Shown in pieces: positions 47,510-58,113 of a stretch of 64,000 nucleotides of DNA. Position 1 is the stretch's first letter; every line of letters starts with the position of its first letter. The notes beneath the pieces are model-generated. The model did not search any database, was not told the DNA's origin, and saw only the letters and a program-made list of their open reading frames with translations. The translations under genes and the position numbers were made by a program. The stretch is taken from contig NW_024883008.1 of the NCBI RefSeq assembly GCF_019059575.1, positions 62,001-126,000 on the forward strand, read 5' to 3'. This DNA is from Amphibalanus amphitrite (Eukaryota > Arthropoda > Thecostraca > Balanomorpha > Balanidae).

Positions 47510-48523
47510 AAAAATATCCACCAGTTCTTGAGATAGAAGAATTTGATATTTTGGCCTGTGTTGCTCCTGTTACGTCATCAGGGCTTTCCTTTACGTGGAT
47601 TTTGAAGCAATAGTTTGGAATCCCGATGACACTGTTGTCTATGCATGTGTTTCATTTAGTCTATGCTGTACATTGCTGCCTTTAACCAAGGTTTCAGCAA
47701 AATGCTTCAAAAACGTTAAATCTGCGCTGACGTTACAAAGTCTAAGGGACATTCAAAAGAACTAGCCCCTGAGAATTCGAGTGCCACGGACTTGGAAATT
47801 TAATATTTCCGAGGCAAAGCATTTATGGATGTTGCGAGTGCCCAAACCGGTAGTTGCGAGCCAGTGACCCCAATTAGGCTATCTCAACTCAAAACTAATG
47901 TAAATGTGGGATAGCCACTTTAATTTGAAAAAAACGTCACTAACCAGTTTCATGTGACACATGGATCACGCCTGTCTCATCTCAAGCTGAGCTTCCGGAT
48001 CGGCCAGTGCGCGTGCAATGTCACTGGCCATGTGTCAGTGCCCGGTGCGCGGGCGCCTGCCACTGGCAGATGACAGGATCAGTGCCGCGCAGGTTCAGGG
48101 CCGGACACGGCTCGTGCCAATAGCGCCGCTGCACGACCGCCTCGATTGCACCATTTTCCGGGAACGGGCGTGCGTGGCTTGCCGTAGGTCGCGTATACGG
48201 CGGGCCACAACATGTTTGCTCGCTGGCTTTCCACGACCGGCGGCGGACAAGGGTCACAATGCCTCAGAAACAGGCGGTGATTTGCGCTCTATAAACAGAT
48301 GCCGTTAGGTGACAAAAAGTGGCGCCGCCGAAGCTGCCTCGCGGAAGCAGCTCGACGTTGCCAGGGCTGATCGGGGCTGGCCTTGGCGCCTCTGGGAAAT
48401 GACTGGCCTCTGGTAACAGTAACGGCACAGCTAGTGATCACTCGCAACAGGCTTTGGAAAGAACAGGAACCGCTGCAAAGTAATGAGAACGTACCAAGAA
48501 AACTAGGCGAAATTCAGCGTACC
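47510..48523. other. no recognised gene
   Basis: AT-rich to about 47950, then GC-richer single-copy-looking sequence up to the retrotransposon. Nothing recognised. Confidence 0.45.
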
Positions 48524-48527
48524 TGCT

Positions 48528-48644
48528 TGTGACAGATGTCGCCATCTGTTGGCGAACTTGTGAAGTTGTGCCTTCTTACCATTACCGTTGTCAGACGTTG
48601 TTGTCGGTTAATACAGTCAGTTACTGCTGGAACGTCCTGTGTCA
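48528..48644 (+). repeat. 5' LTR (117 bp)
   Basis: Identical by eye to 53588-53704, with TG...CA ends. It is unusually short for this class. No convincing TATA box is visible. Confidence 0.92.
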
Positions 48645-48645
48645 C

Positions 48646-48660
48646 TGGTGGCAGCGCCGA
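48646..48660 (+). other. primer-binding site
   Basis: TGGTGGCAGCGCCGA starts one base after the LTR. TGG matches the complement of a tRNA CCA end. The tRNA was not identified. Confidence 0.6.
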
Positions 48661-48662
48661 TC

Positions 48663-49622
48663 ATGCCCACGCCAGGAGAGGGGCACCGCGCCGTGGCGCT
48701 GAGCAGGGTCTTCGGCGACGACCTGTCGCCAGGAGCGTGGAGAGGCTTCAAGGACCACTTTCTTCTGGTGAAGCAGGCCAATATCGCACGAGGAGTGACG
48801 GTATGGCAGGACGCGGTCTACCGGAGTGTTGAGCTGCGTTTGTGCCTCACCGGGGCCCCAGCAGAATACGTACGGGAGGAGGCCGCCCAAGATTCGAAAT
48901 GGGTTCAAAACGACGAGCAAATCCTTGAGCATCTGGAGAGACGGTACGTTACGACTGAAGCCATAGAGGTAAGGATTATCAGATTTGAGGAAGCTAAACA
49001 AGGGGAAGAGGAAAGCCTTGCTGATTTTCTTACGCGGCTGCAGCGGCTAGCTGGGGATGCGTTCGCCGGCGAGTCGGCCGATATCAGACGGAAACGCGTT
49101 GTTTGGCGTTTTTTGGACGGTCTAATCGACAGAGATGTACGGGAACGGCTCATTCGTGAACGCTGGATGAAGGATGACGAAAATGCTAAGGAGTATGACG
49201 ACATTCTCAAAATCGCAGAGATCGCAAGAACATCGAAGCAGGCGGCGGCTCTCACGGGTCACCGCCATCAGGTTGGTGGGACATGTCTCGCCGCCCAGCC
49301 CCAGACGGCCGTTTCCCCTCCCCCTCCCGCTCGCTGGCAGAGGGGGGCGGGCCGCTTCGGGTCGGCGCCCGGTCAGCTGACCGGACCGCCCGCGGCGCGG
49401 TCGGGTCAGACGCCGGCTCCGCAGTCTGGCCCGCGCGCTGGGGCGGGGAGGGTCGGTCGGTCAGTGGGCCGGTGCTACTACTGCAACATTCCTCATCAGG
49501 GCGGCTGGTACCGGTGCCGTAAGCGTCTCTCTGAGGACCCGCACTGGTCACCGCGTCGGGAGAGTGCAGCTGCGCCCGCCGTGTTCAACGAGCAGCCAGG
49601 TGAGCAGCAGGATTTTTACTAA
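48663..49622 (+). CDS. gag: Gag-like protein of the Gypsy element
   Basis: The first ATG after the primer site opens a 319-residue frame ending in TAA at 49620-49622. The N-terminal two thirds look like a retrotransposon capsid: hydrophobic and charged helices with WRGFKDHF, a conserved W and L pattern, and LADFLTRLQRLAGDAF. The C-terminal third is Pro/Gly/Arg-rich. Near its end is CYYCNIPHQGGWYRC, spaced CX2CX3HX6C rather than the classical CX2CX4HX4C zinc knuckle. The protein should package the element RNA in cytoplasmic particles. Upstream in-frame codons into the LTR lack an ATG. Confidence 0.85.
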   Translation: MPTPGEGHRAVALSRVFGDDLSPGAWRGFKDHFLLVKQANIARGVTVWQDAVYRSVELRLCLTGAPAEYVREEAAQDSKWVQNDEQILEHLERRYVTTEAIEVRIIRFEEAKQGEEESLADFLTRLQRLAGDAFAGESADIRRKRVVWRFLDGLIDRDVRERLIRERWMKDDENAKEYDDILKIAEIARTSKQAAALTGHRHQVGGTCLAAQPQTAVSPPPPARWQRGAGRFGSAPGQLTGPPAARSGQTPAPQSGPRAGAGRVGRSVGRCYYCNIPHQGGWYRCRKRLSEDPHWSPRRESAAAPAVFNEQPGEQQDFY

Positions 49623-52600
49623 GCAGTCCCCCAGTCGCAAAACCCGGGGAGGGACCGAGCATACCGGGAGCAACGGATGTGCGGTGCTGGTCGCGGCACA
49701 AACCTGTCGTACAATTTTCTTTTGCCAGCTGTAGCGCATCGATGCCAGCCATGTCCGATCTGTCCGCTCGCGACTGTTTATCCCGAGCTCTCACAAGCGC
49801 CCCATACGTGTCCGTTGAATGGGGTGATGGGGTTAATGGCCGCGCCATGGTAGACACGGGCGCTGATTGGTCATTAGTTGCAGATGAGAACTTGACGGCT
49901 CGTGAGCGGCTGGCCATCAGGCCGTCAAATGTTCGTGGTCGGGGCGTCAGCAGCGAGGATATCCCAGTACTCGGTGAGGTATGGCGCACCGTTAAAGTGG
50001 GCGGACTGATTGTGCGTGACCAGCGGTTTGTTGTTGTGCGCGGGCTGGTCGTTCCCGCCATATTGGGCATTGACTTCTGGTCCCGCCTTGGCAGTATGAA
50101 GCTGGATCTGCGTGCACGCCGGCTGCTGCTGGAGGAGAAGGGCGTGGAGCTCGAGCTGCTCAGCGCTTCCCAACCGCAGGACACGACTTCTGCTCAGCGA
50201 GTCGACCTGAAGCTTCGACGTGACGTCACCGTGCCGCCGGCCACCGAGGCACTCGTCCCGGTGAAGCGTGGCGGTCTACGGCCAGGTGGGGAGTACCTGC
50301 TGGAGTCAGTAGGAGGTGAGGACTCACCGGTTTGCGCCGCCTCGTGTGTGATAAGGCCTACCACTGATGACACGCTGTGGGTGAGGGTGGCCAATGTCAG
50401 TTTAACTGAGGAAGTGTTGAGGAGAAATGAGGTGGTGGCCACTGCTAGCACGGACTTCACGTTGGAAGGAGTGTTGAATCATGATCCTAACGGAAAGGGG
50501 GCTGGACAGAGAGCGAACATTGGTGCAGACTTATCAGACGCACAACGTGAGGACATGAATCGTCTGATCTCTGAGTTCAGTGACGTTTTCTACGCAGGTG
50601 GCGAGCTACCGGTCGTCCATGTTGGTGTTGAACACAGAATCAACGTCACTCCTGGCACTCGTCCGGTGGCGTCTCGGCCCAGGCGTCTATCACCCCGTCT
50701 GGAGGGTGAAGTGCGGAAGGAGCTGCAGCAGCTGGAAGCCATGGGCGTCATCCGGCAGTCCCACAGCCCGTGGGCCGCGCCGGTGGTATGTGCACGCCGG
50801 AAGGACGGTCGACTTCGCTTGGCCATTGACTACCGCCGAGTGAACGCAGTCTCGGCTGCATCAACGCTGCACCCGATACCGCTGATGGAGGACCTGCTGG
50901 ACAGACTCGGTAATGCCAAATTCTTTTCTGCTCTAGACGCTAAATGTGGGTACCATCAGTTGCCGTTAAACCCTTCCGAGAGCGAGATGACAGCGTTCGT
51001 GGTCCCCTGGGGACAGTATGAGTGGGCAGAGAGGACGCCTTTCGGTCTGCATGGGGCAGGATTCTCGTTTCAGAGAATGATGTCCGCTGTTCTAGGAGAA
51101 TCCAACTTTACAGAGGCCCTGTGCTATTTGGATGATGTGTTGGTTTGGGGAGAGACCTGGGAGCAGCACCAGAGACGGCTACGCTCGGTCCTCGAGAAAG
51201 TCCGCAAGGCTGGACTAGCCCTGTCTTTTCAAAAATGTCAGTTCGGCATGAAAACTGTAGAATACCTGGGCGCGATCATCAGTAACGGGCGAATAAGTAT
51301 GAGTGAAGCGCGAGTTGAGCAGCTCAGAAACCTGCCTCTTCCCCGTGACGTACATGAACTGCGTCGGGCTCTGGGATCCTTTGCTTACGTCCAGAGATGG
51401 ATCCCAGGGTTAGCTGAGACGGCCCGCCCCCTGTACGACGCTCTTGACAGGGACGGCAGGCAGAAGTTGCTCTGGACCGACGAAATGACGGCCGCCTTCG
51501 GTAAGCTGAAGCAGCAGGTGTCCGATGCTGTAGCGTTGTATATACCCGACTTTAGCAAGCCCTTCACCTTGGTGACTGATGCGAGCGATGTGGGCACCGG
51601 AGCGATGCTGGCCAACAAGGACGGCGCCCAACTGAAACCAGTCGGATTTTTTCATCATGCATTGTCCAATCATGAGAGGAATTACAGTACAACGGAAAAA
51701 GAGCTGCTTGCGGTGGTGCTCGCCGTGAAACGGTTTCGCGTATATTTGTCGAACGCGCCGTTTGAACTTATCACCGACCACAGAGCGCTCCGTTGGCTTA
51801 ACTCGTTGGACCCGTACGACGAACGGGGCCGGCGTGGGCGCTGGATTGACTTCCTTCAACAGTTCCAGATTCGGCCTGTGCACAGGGCCGGGAAGCACCC
51901 TGACATGACCATGGCAGACTATCTCTCCAGAGTCGGCGCAACGGCTGGTTTGGTGGCATCGGTCCAGTCGGAGACTCAAGAGCTGGGACCGGACCTGGTG
52001 TCGACTGGCTTCAGCTCTGACCGGATACGAGCGGAACAACAGATGGACCCGGAGATATCCCCAGTTCGCGTCGCTCTGCTCAGCGACGAGAAGCTGCCAA
52101 GCAAGTACACAGACTCTGCCCGTATTTTGTGTCGGTTTCGCCGTCGTTTAGCAATCAGACATGATGGCATGCTGTGCTACGCGTTCAATGGTGGGAGGAA
52201 ACTATTGCCGGTGATCCCAAGGTCCTTGAGGGCAGAAGCGTTGCATTTAATTCACGATGCGCCGCTCAGCGGTCACATGGGTCGAGATCGGACATGGCAG
52301 AGAGCTCGAGATAATTTCTGGTGGCCTAACATGAAGCAAGACCTGTATTTATATGTCACCAGCTGTGAAGTGTGCGGTAGAAACAAGCTGCCCAAGAGCC
52401 CGGGGCGCGCGCCAATGCAACACACCGACATTCCCGACAGACCACTCGCTCACCTGCAGGTGGACTTTGCCGGGCCGTTTCCTCGCTCAGACGATCACCC
52501 GTTCCGGTATGTGTTGCAGGTCCAGGACGTCTTCAGCCGCTACTTGATGCTGATGCCGGCCGAGGATAACACGGCCGAGACGGCGGCCAGGCTCGTCTAC

Positions 52601-53578
52601 GATCGGTGGATCTGCACGTTCGACGTCCCTCTGGTGATCACGTCGGACAGAGGACCACACTTCGCAGCAGAAACGTTCCGTGCCATGTGTCGTCGGACCG
52701 GAGTGCGCCACCGCATGGGTGCACCACAGCACGCACAGAGTCAAGGGCAGGTGGAGCGCCAGAATCAGTTGATCGCTAACTTGCGCTGTGTGTGTTGCAA
52801 TGATGTGCGGGTCTGGCCCAAGAAAATATTTCAGTTGCAGTTCAGTCACAACACGTCCGTCAACTCCGCCACCGGGTTCTCTCCGTTCGAGTTGCTGTTC
52901 GCCAGGCCGGCTCGTCGCCCCGAGTCTGCCGTCAGCGAGGGTGTCCCTGACGGTGAACCGGGACACCTACCGGCGGCCGGCGGCTACAGCGGTGAGGTGG
53001 CTGAGCGGCGGCGGCTGCTAGACGAGCTGCACCGTGAGACGCAAGTAAGTGTACGCAATGTACAAAACGCTCGTGTGCAGCAGAGTGTCGCAAGGGCGAG
53101 GGGACAACCATTCGAGGTCGGCGATGCAGTTCGATTACGTTTGACCCACGCGGAACGGAGTCGAAAGGGCGGGAAAATGTCACCGGTCCTTTCACAGTTG
53201 TATAAGGTGGTCGAGGTACTGAGAGGCGGGTGGACGTACCGTGTGTCGCGACTCTTTGGTACGGGCAAAGGAACCGATATTAAAATCCGCCATTACAACG
53301 ATCTGGTACGCCCCGCAGCCCAGCCCGACGAGGTCCCTCGGCTGGAGTCCGACGCGTCGTCCGGGCACTCCGAACCTGCTCCAGACGGCACGGAGAGCGA
53401 CGTAGACGACGGCGACGTGGACGACGGCGACGGCTGCCTCCGCGACGCCACATCCGAAGACCCGGAGAGCGCTTACCGCCGGGATCCGGATGGGAGCGAC
53501 TCCCGTCCCCGTCGTCAGTGCGGTCCGCCGGCGCGCCTGGTGATCGATCCCAGTCGGAAACGTTACGAGGAAACTTAA
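49604..53578 (+). CDS. pol: Gypsy Pol polyprotein (protease, RT, RNase H, integrase)
   Basis: The frame is open from 49604, after TGA at 49601, and overlaps gag by 19 nt in the -1 frame; the first internal ATG is at 49742. Going by nucleotide position: aspartic protease motif VDTGADWS (about 49850), RT LAIDYRR (about 50818), YLDD catalytic box (51125), RNase H TDAS (51575) and ITDHRALRWL, integrase HHCC zinc site (52244-52390), and a DD35E triad with D at 52463, D at 52646 and E at 52754. A tail near 53100-53310 resembles the integrase C-terminal module; no chromodomain is seen. The catalytic residues are all present and no internal stop breaks the frame, so the element looks autonomous. The acidic C-terminus (DVDDGDVDDGD) is unusual. 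Confidence 0.93.
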   Translation, partial: AAGFLLSSPPVAKPGEGPSIPGATDVRCWSRHKPVVQFSFASCSASMPAMSDLSARDCLSRALTSAPYVSVEWGDGVNGRAMVDTGADWSLVADENLTARERLAIRPSNVRGRGVSSEDIPVLGEVWRTVKVGGLIVRDQRFVVVRGLVVPAILGIDFWSRLGSMKLDLRARRLLLEEKGVELELLSASQPQDTTSAQRVDLKLRRDVTVPPATEALVPVKRGGLRPGGEYLLESVGGEDSPVCAASCVIRPTTDDTLWVRVANVSLTEEVLRRNEVVATASTDFTLEGVLNHDPNGKGAGQRANIGADLSDAQREDMNRLISEFSDVFYAGGELPVVHVGVEHRINVTPGTRPVASRPRRLSPRLEGEVRKELQQLEAMGVIRQSHSPWAAPVVCARRKDGRLRLAIDYRRVNAVSAASTLHPIPLMEDLLDRLGNAKFFSALDAKCGYHQLPLNPSESEMTAFVVPWGQYEWAERTPFGLHGAGFSFQRMMSAVLGESNFTEALCYLDDVLVWGETWEQHQRRLRSVLEKVRKAGLALSFQKCQFGMKTVEYLGAIISNGRISMSEARVEQLRNLPLPRDVHELRRALGSFAYVQRWIPGLAETARPLYDALDRDGRQKLLWTDEMTAAFGKLKQQVSDAVALYIPDFSKPFTLVTDASDVGTGAMLANKDGAQLKPVGFFHHALSNHERNYSTTEKELLAVVLAVKRFRVYLSNAPFELITDHRALRWLNSLDPYDERGRRGRWIDFLQQFQIRPVHRAGKHPDMTMADYLSRVGATAGLVASVQSETQELGPDLVSTGFSSDRIRAEQQMDPEISPVRVALLSDEKLPSKYTDSARILCRFRRRLAIRHDGMLCYAFNGGRKLLPVIPRSLRAEALHLIHDAPLSGHMGRDRTWQRARDNFWWPNMKQDLYLYVTSCEVCGRNKLPKSPGRAPMQHTDIPDRPLAHLQVDFAGPFPRSDDHPFRYVLQVQDVFSRYLMLMPAEDNTAETAARLVYDRWICTFDVPLVITSDRGPHFAAETFRAMCRRTGVRHRMGAPQHAQSQGQVERQNQLIANLRCVCCNDVRVWPKKIFQLQFSHNTSVNSATGFSPFELLFARPARRPESAVSEGVPDGEPGHLPAAGGYSGEVAERRRLLDELHRETQVSVRNVQNARVQQSVARARGQPFEVGDAVRLRLTHAERSRKGGKMSPVLSQLYKVVEVLRGGWTYRVSRLFGTGKGTDIKIRHYNDLVRPAAQPDEVPRLESDASSGHSEPAPDGTESDVDDGDVDDGDGCLRDATSEDPESAYRRDPDGSDSRPRRQCGPPARLVIDPSRKRYEET

Positions 53579-53579
53579 C

Positions 53580-53587
53580 GTGGGGAG
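53580..53587 (+). other. polypurine tract
   Basis: GTGGGGAG immediately before the 3' LTR and two bases after the pol stop. It is the expected plus-strand primer site, though short. Confidence 0.65.
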
Positions 53588-53704
53588 TGTGACAGATGTC
53601 GCCATCTGTTGGCGAACTTGTGAAGTTGTGCCTTCTTACCATTACCGTTGTCAGACGTTGTTGTCGGTTAATACAGTCAGTTACTGCTGGAACGTCCTGT
53701 GTCA
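53588..53704 (+). repeat. 3' LTR (117 bp)
   Basis: Identical by eye to the 5' LTR and followed by the TGCT target duplication. Confidence 0.92.
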
Positions 53705-53708
53705 TGCT

Positions 53709-54254
53709 GACCTTCATAGGGATGGTGCTCAAGAGACGCACGGGAAAATCACAAAACGAAATGTAAGCTATTGCATGTTATGGGAAAGAAGCTCATCAAA
53801 TAAAGTCAGCTAACAACCGACCAGGCGTTTTCTATGAAAGCTATCATGTCCACGGATGACGCATCCTGCTTCCATGCGTTTCGTAGTCGTGCTATTGCTC
53901 TTTCGACTCCGGCTCCGACTTCGAATCTGATTCTGATTCCGAAACCGAGCTGGCCATGGACTTCAGGCTCCTAGCTGACTGCGACTCTGACCTGAGATCT
54001 CGATTCGCTATCACCGTCCAATTATTATTTATTTCATCTGTGGATCACATGATCTAGGTCAGGTCAGTGACCTAGGTGGACTGGGCCTAGCGATCTTATT
54101 GTGTCTTTACACCTAAGAAGATTGTCTTGAGACCCTGGATCAGAGTTTACTGCTGAAAAGAGACAGATTTTGTCGTTGTGAAATATGGCGTCGAAGGTTG
54201 TCCACCTTTTCCGAAACCCTGTGCGACTTCGTTTCGGAACGGCAGCGAGTCACC
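53709..54254. other. no recognised gene
   Basis: Contains an imperfect GACTCCGGCTCCGACTTCG-type repeat at about 53905-53990. The short Ser/Asp-rich frames it makes are not convincing. Confidence 0.45.
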
Positions 54255-54258
54255 TTAA

Positions 54259-55446
54259 CCCGCGCCCTGCTGGGGGGGGGGGGTGTTTGAACACCCCCCT
54301 TGTGGTTTTTCGCGAATATCTAAAAAACGGCGGCGCGGAGCGCCGCCGTTTTTGGTACACCTTATCATACATCAATTCTACACATGTTATGAAAATTTCA
54401 GACCAAGGTCATTCAAGGTCAGGTCACCAGGTCACTTGAAGTGACCTCACCTCATAAAAAGTTTCAATGTCTGTCATAGCTACACCGAGTGACCGATCGC
54501 TTTGAAACTTTCAACGATTGCTAAGAGCAATAGCATGTGCAAAATGTATATCTCAGAATTTTGATATCGATGACCTAAGGTCAGGTCAATTTTGCGACCT
54601 CCCCATTATAAGTCAATGGGAGAAAAATGAAATGCGTCTCTTTTGGACGAAAGACATTATAAACACTCCCAAACACCGAATTACAAGTGTTTTAGACACA
54701 CTGAACATGAAAATGGTGTCCGTGACCCCTGTTTATGCCCTGAGGTCATCTTAGGTCACGAATGGTATCTAACAGTTTTTCGCAAATAACTTTTGATAGA
54801 GGCATGCTAGAGCGATGAAAATGCCGTATATGTGTTCAGCTCGACGATACGGATCGACTGATATGCAACATGACCCTTTCCGGTCAGGTCATGACCTTGA
54901 CCTGAGGTCAAATTTTCAAGTTGACCTTTCAAAGTCAAGTTATAGTTCATTTGATGCGTCTTGACGAGAGGAACACGATGCCGGTGAAAGTAAGCTCGTA
55001 CAAGGCTTTGGTCAAAAGTTATTGCAGAAAAACTGTTTCCGAAAAAATCGGCTATTTTTGCAGTTTTTGCCCCCTGCAGGCAAAACCGTTGACGGTAGGT
55101 CAAATCTGAGAGAATTACTCAGAAAGGGCGTTAATAGGGCTATCGAATGCACTTTTCCGCGGCGCTGTAGCTCTATTGGATCCCGAGTTATGCGTTGGCT
55201 TCTTGGAAATTTTCGACATTCGACCTGGAAATCGGCGAAATTTTGCCTTCAATGACCTCTGGTGACCTGACCTTTGACCTGACCAAAAAATTGACCGAAG
55301 TGATTTCGTCATTATTTTTTACGCTCTTTCGAACGCCGCCTTCCGCGTATCGCTACGTGGCCCAGGAGCCGAGTTAGAAGGGGGTGTTCAAACACCCCCC
55401 CCCCCCAGCAGGGCGTGGAAATCCAGGACCCCCAGCAGGGCGCGGG
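54259..55446 (+). mobile_element. F1 piggyBac-like MITE, complete copy (1188 bp)
   Basis: Perfect 18-bp TIRs CCCGCGCCCTGCTGGGGG lie between TTAA at 54255-54258 and 55447-55450. Hairpins GGGGTGTTTGAACACCCC and its inverse sit inside the ends. At the right end AGCAGGG occurs twice, 27 bp apart. Body motifs include CAAGGTCAGGTCACCAGGTC (about 54415-54434), GGTCATGACCTTGACCTGAG (about 54886-54910), and GGTGACCTGACCTTTGACCT (about 55261-55280). This is the best F1 reference copy. No transposase. Confidence 0.93.
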
Positions 55447-55450
55447 TTAA

Positions 55451-56171
<721 letters not shown>

Positions 56172-56217
56172 ACACCTCTCTCAGTCTCGAGTTATGGCTA
56201 ATATGACGGGGAGACCA

Positions 56218-57196
56218 CCTCCTGTTCCCATCCCTTCCCATCCCTTCCCGCCCCGTCGCCGTCCCATCTCACCATCCTACCCCGTCCCATCTCACCATCC
56301 TACACCGTCCCATCTCACCATCCTACCCCGTCCCATCGCCATCCTACCCCGTCCCATCGCCATCCTACCCCGTCCCATCTCACCATCCTACCCCGTCCCA
56401 TCTCACCATCCTACCCCGTCCCATCGCCATCCTACCCCGTCCCATCTCACCATCCTACCCCGTCCCATCTCACCATCCTACCCCGTCCCATCGCCATCCT
56501 ACCCCGTCCCATCTCGCCATCCTACCCCGTCCCATCTCACCATCCTACCCCGTCCCATCGCCATCCTACCCCGTCCCATCTCACCATCCTACCCCGTCCC
56601 ATCGCCATCCTACCCCGTCCCATCTCACCATCCTACCCCGTCCCATCTCACCATCCTACCCCGTCCCATCTCGCCATCCTACCCCGTCCCATCTCACCAT
56701 CCTACCCCGTCCCACCTCACCATCCTACCCCGTCCCATCGCCATCCTACCCCGTCCCATCTCACCATCCTACCCCGTCCCATCGCCATCCTACCCCGTCC
56801 CATCTCACCATCCTACCCCGTCCCATCGCCATCCTACCCCGTCCCATCTCGCCATCCTACCCCGTCCCATCTCACCATCCTACCCCGTCCCATCGCCATC
56901 CTACCCCGTCCCATCTCACCATCCTACCCCGTCCCATCGCCATCCTACCCCGTCCCATCTCGCCATCCTACCCCGTCCCATCTCACCATCCTACCCCGTC
57001 CCATCGCCATCCTACCCCGTCCCATCTCACCATCCTACCCCGTCCCATCGCCATCCTACCCCGTCCCATCTCGCCATCCTACCCCGTCCCATCTCACCAT
57101 CCTACCCCGTCCCATCGCCATCCTACCCCGTCCCATCTCACCATCCTACCCCGTCCCATCGCCATCCTACCCCGTCCCATCGCCATCCTACCCCGT
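56218..57196 (+). repeat. minisatellite with 21/23-bp units and 111-bp higher-order repeat
   Basis: Units begin CCATCCTACCCCGTCCCATC and end in G (21 bp), TCA or TCG (23 bp). From about 56760 to 57170 the order 23-21-23-21-23 repeats as a 111-bp block at least three times. Because 111 is a multiple of three, a 405-residue frame stays open, but it is repeat translation and not a gene. Confidence 0.95.
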
Positions 57197-57239
57197 GATG
57201 CCCCGTCCAGACAGATATTGCAACACGCTGGCCATGTCT

Positions 57240-57774
57240 GTGGGTTGAATGTCCTGCGCCAGGTGACAGTCGCACCGGGGGCGGGAGGGGGCGGGAGGGG
57301 GCGGGGCGGACCTTGGCCAACGGGCAGTCCCAGACAGGATGGCGGTACGGCGAGGAGCGGGGAGCGGGGCGGCGGGGAGCGGGGGGAGTTTTCTCCGGGG
57401 TCTCAGGTCGCTGACCGGCTGACCGCCGCAGCTGCTCGCCGCCGCGCCGCGCCGACGTCGGACGCTTTCACTTTTGGCGATTGATGTCTCCCGATGCCAT
57501 GCGTGCGCGCGGCGGTGGCTCCGCCCTCCGCGGCCGCCGCGCGCCGGTTGGCCGCAAAACGGGGACAGCTCTAGCAGGCTCCGCCCCCGGCGCGCGCGCG
57601 CGCTGCGGCGGCGCGCGGTTCGAAGGTGCCGCGCGCGCCGCCGCTCAGCCTTGATAAGCCCGGCGCGCGGCCGTGGCGGCCAGTAGAGCTGGCGACGTTG
57701 TAGGGAGAGTACACGCCGCCCTCAGCGTCCAGCACAGACCACGTGCTCCGCCACCGCCCCACCCCGCCGTCACC
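57240..57774 (+). promoter_or_regulatory. CpG-rich promoter-like region upstream of the EcKL-like exon
   Basis: The stretch is very GC- and CpG-rich. GGGGGCGGGA is tandemly repeated at 57277-57309, giving GC-boxes and a possible G-quadruplex about 470 bp before the ATG. No clear TATA box or initiator was identified. Confidence 0.4.
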
Positions 57775-58113
57775 ATGTCCGGAGCGAGCCAGACGGTGCA
57801 GGCGTTGCCTGTCGACCTGGCGCGACCAGCGGCCGCCACCCTCATACCCACCTCCGTGGACGACCTCACCTCCGGCTGGCTGGAGTCGATCCTGCGCCGG
57901 CGGCACGGCGACCGCTACAACATCTGTGCCCACGACAGCTACGGCCTCAAGGGCAACCAGATCGCCGCCTGCTCCGACATGCGCTGCTTCACGGCGCGGG
58001 GCCACGTCCTGGGTCAGGAGGTCATCGACCACGTCATCGTGAAGTTGCTGCCGGAGAACGAGCTGATGCGTCGCGTGGTCATCGATCATCGGATGTCGCA
58101 CTGCGAGACCATG
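57775..58113 (+). CDS. first coding exon, ecdysteroid-kinase-like (EcKL/CHK) protein
   Basis: The ATG lies in a good context (CACCATGT) and opens 113 residues that end at ATG followed by GTGAGT, a consensus donor after 58113 (phase 0). After an N-terminal extension, residues about 29-40 (DDLTSGWLESIL) match the usual start of EcKL proteins. The region HVIVKLLPENELMR (about residues 87-100) matches the conserved beta strand carrying the ATP-binding lysine, and SHCETM fits the helix that follows. EcKL proteins are cytosolic kinases, some of which phosphorylate ecdysteroids or xenobiotic conjugates; the substrate here is unknown. The catalytic loop would lie in later exons, which I could not find in the next 6 kb. 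The domain call is from remembered family patterns and is moderate. Confidence 0.5.

Larger units (their letters stand above)
48528..53704 (+). mobile_element. Ty3/Gypsy LTR retrotransposon, apparently complete
   Basis: The 5177-bp element has identical 117-bp LTRs beginning TGTGACAG and ending GTGTCA, flanked by TGCT (48524-48527 and 53705-53708) as a 4-bp target duplication. It carries a primer-binding-like site, gag, a pol with protease, reverse transcriptase, RNase H and integrase in the Ty3/Gypsy order, and a purine tract. There is no env. Identical LTRs and intact frames mean insertion was recent. Confidence 0.95.

Noticed and set aside
53905..53990. Ser/Asp-rich coding repeat
   Set aside because: Imperfect simple repeat with no start, splice signals or sustained frame.
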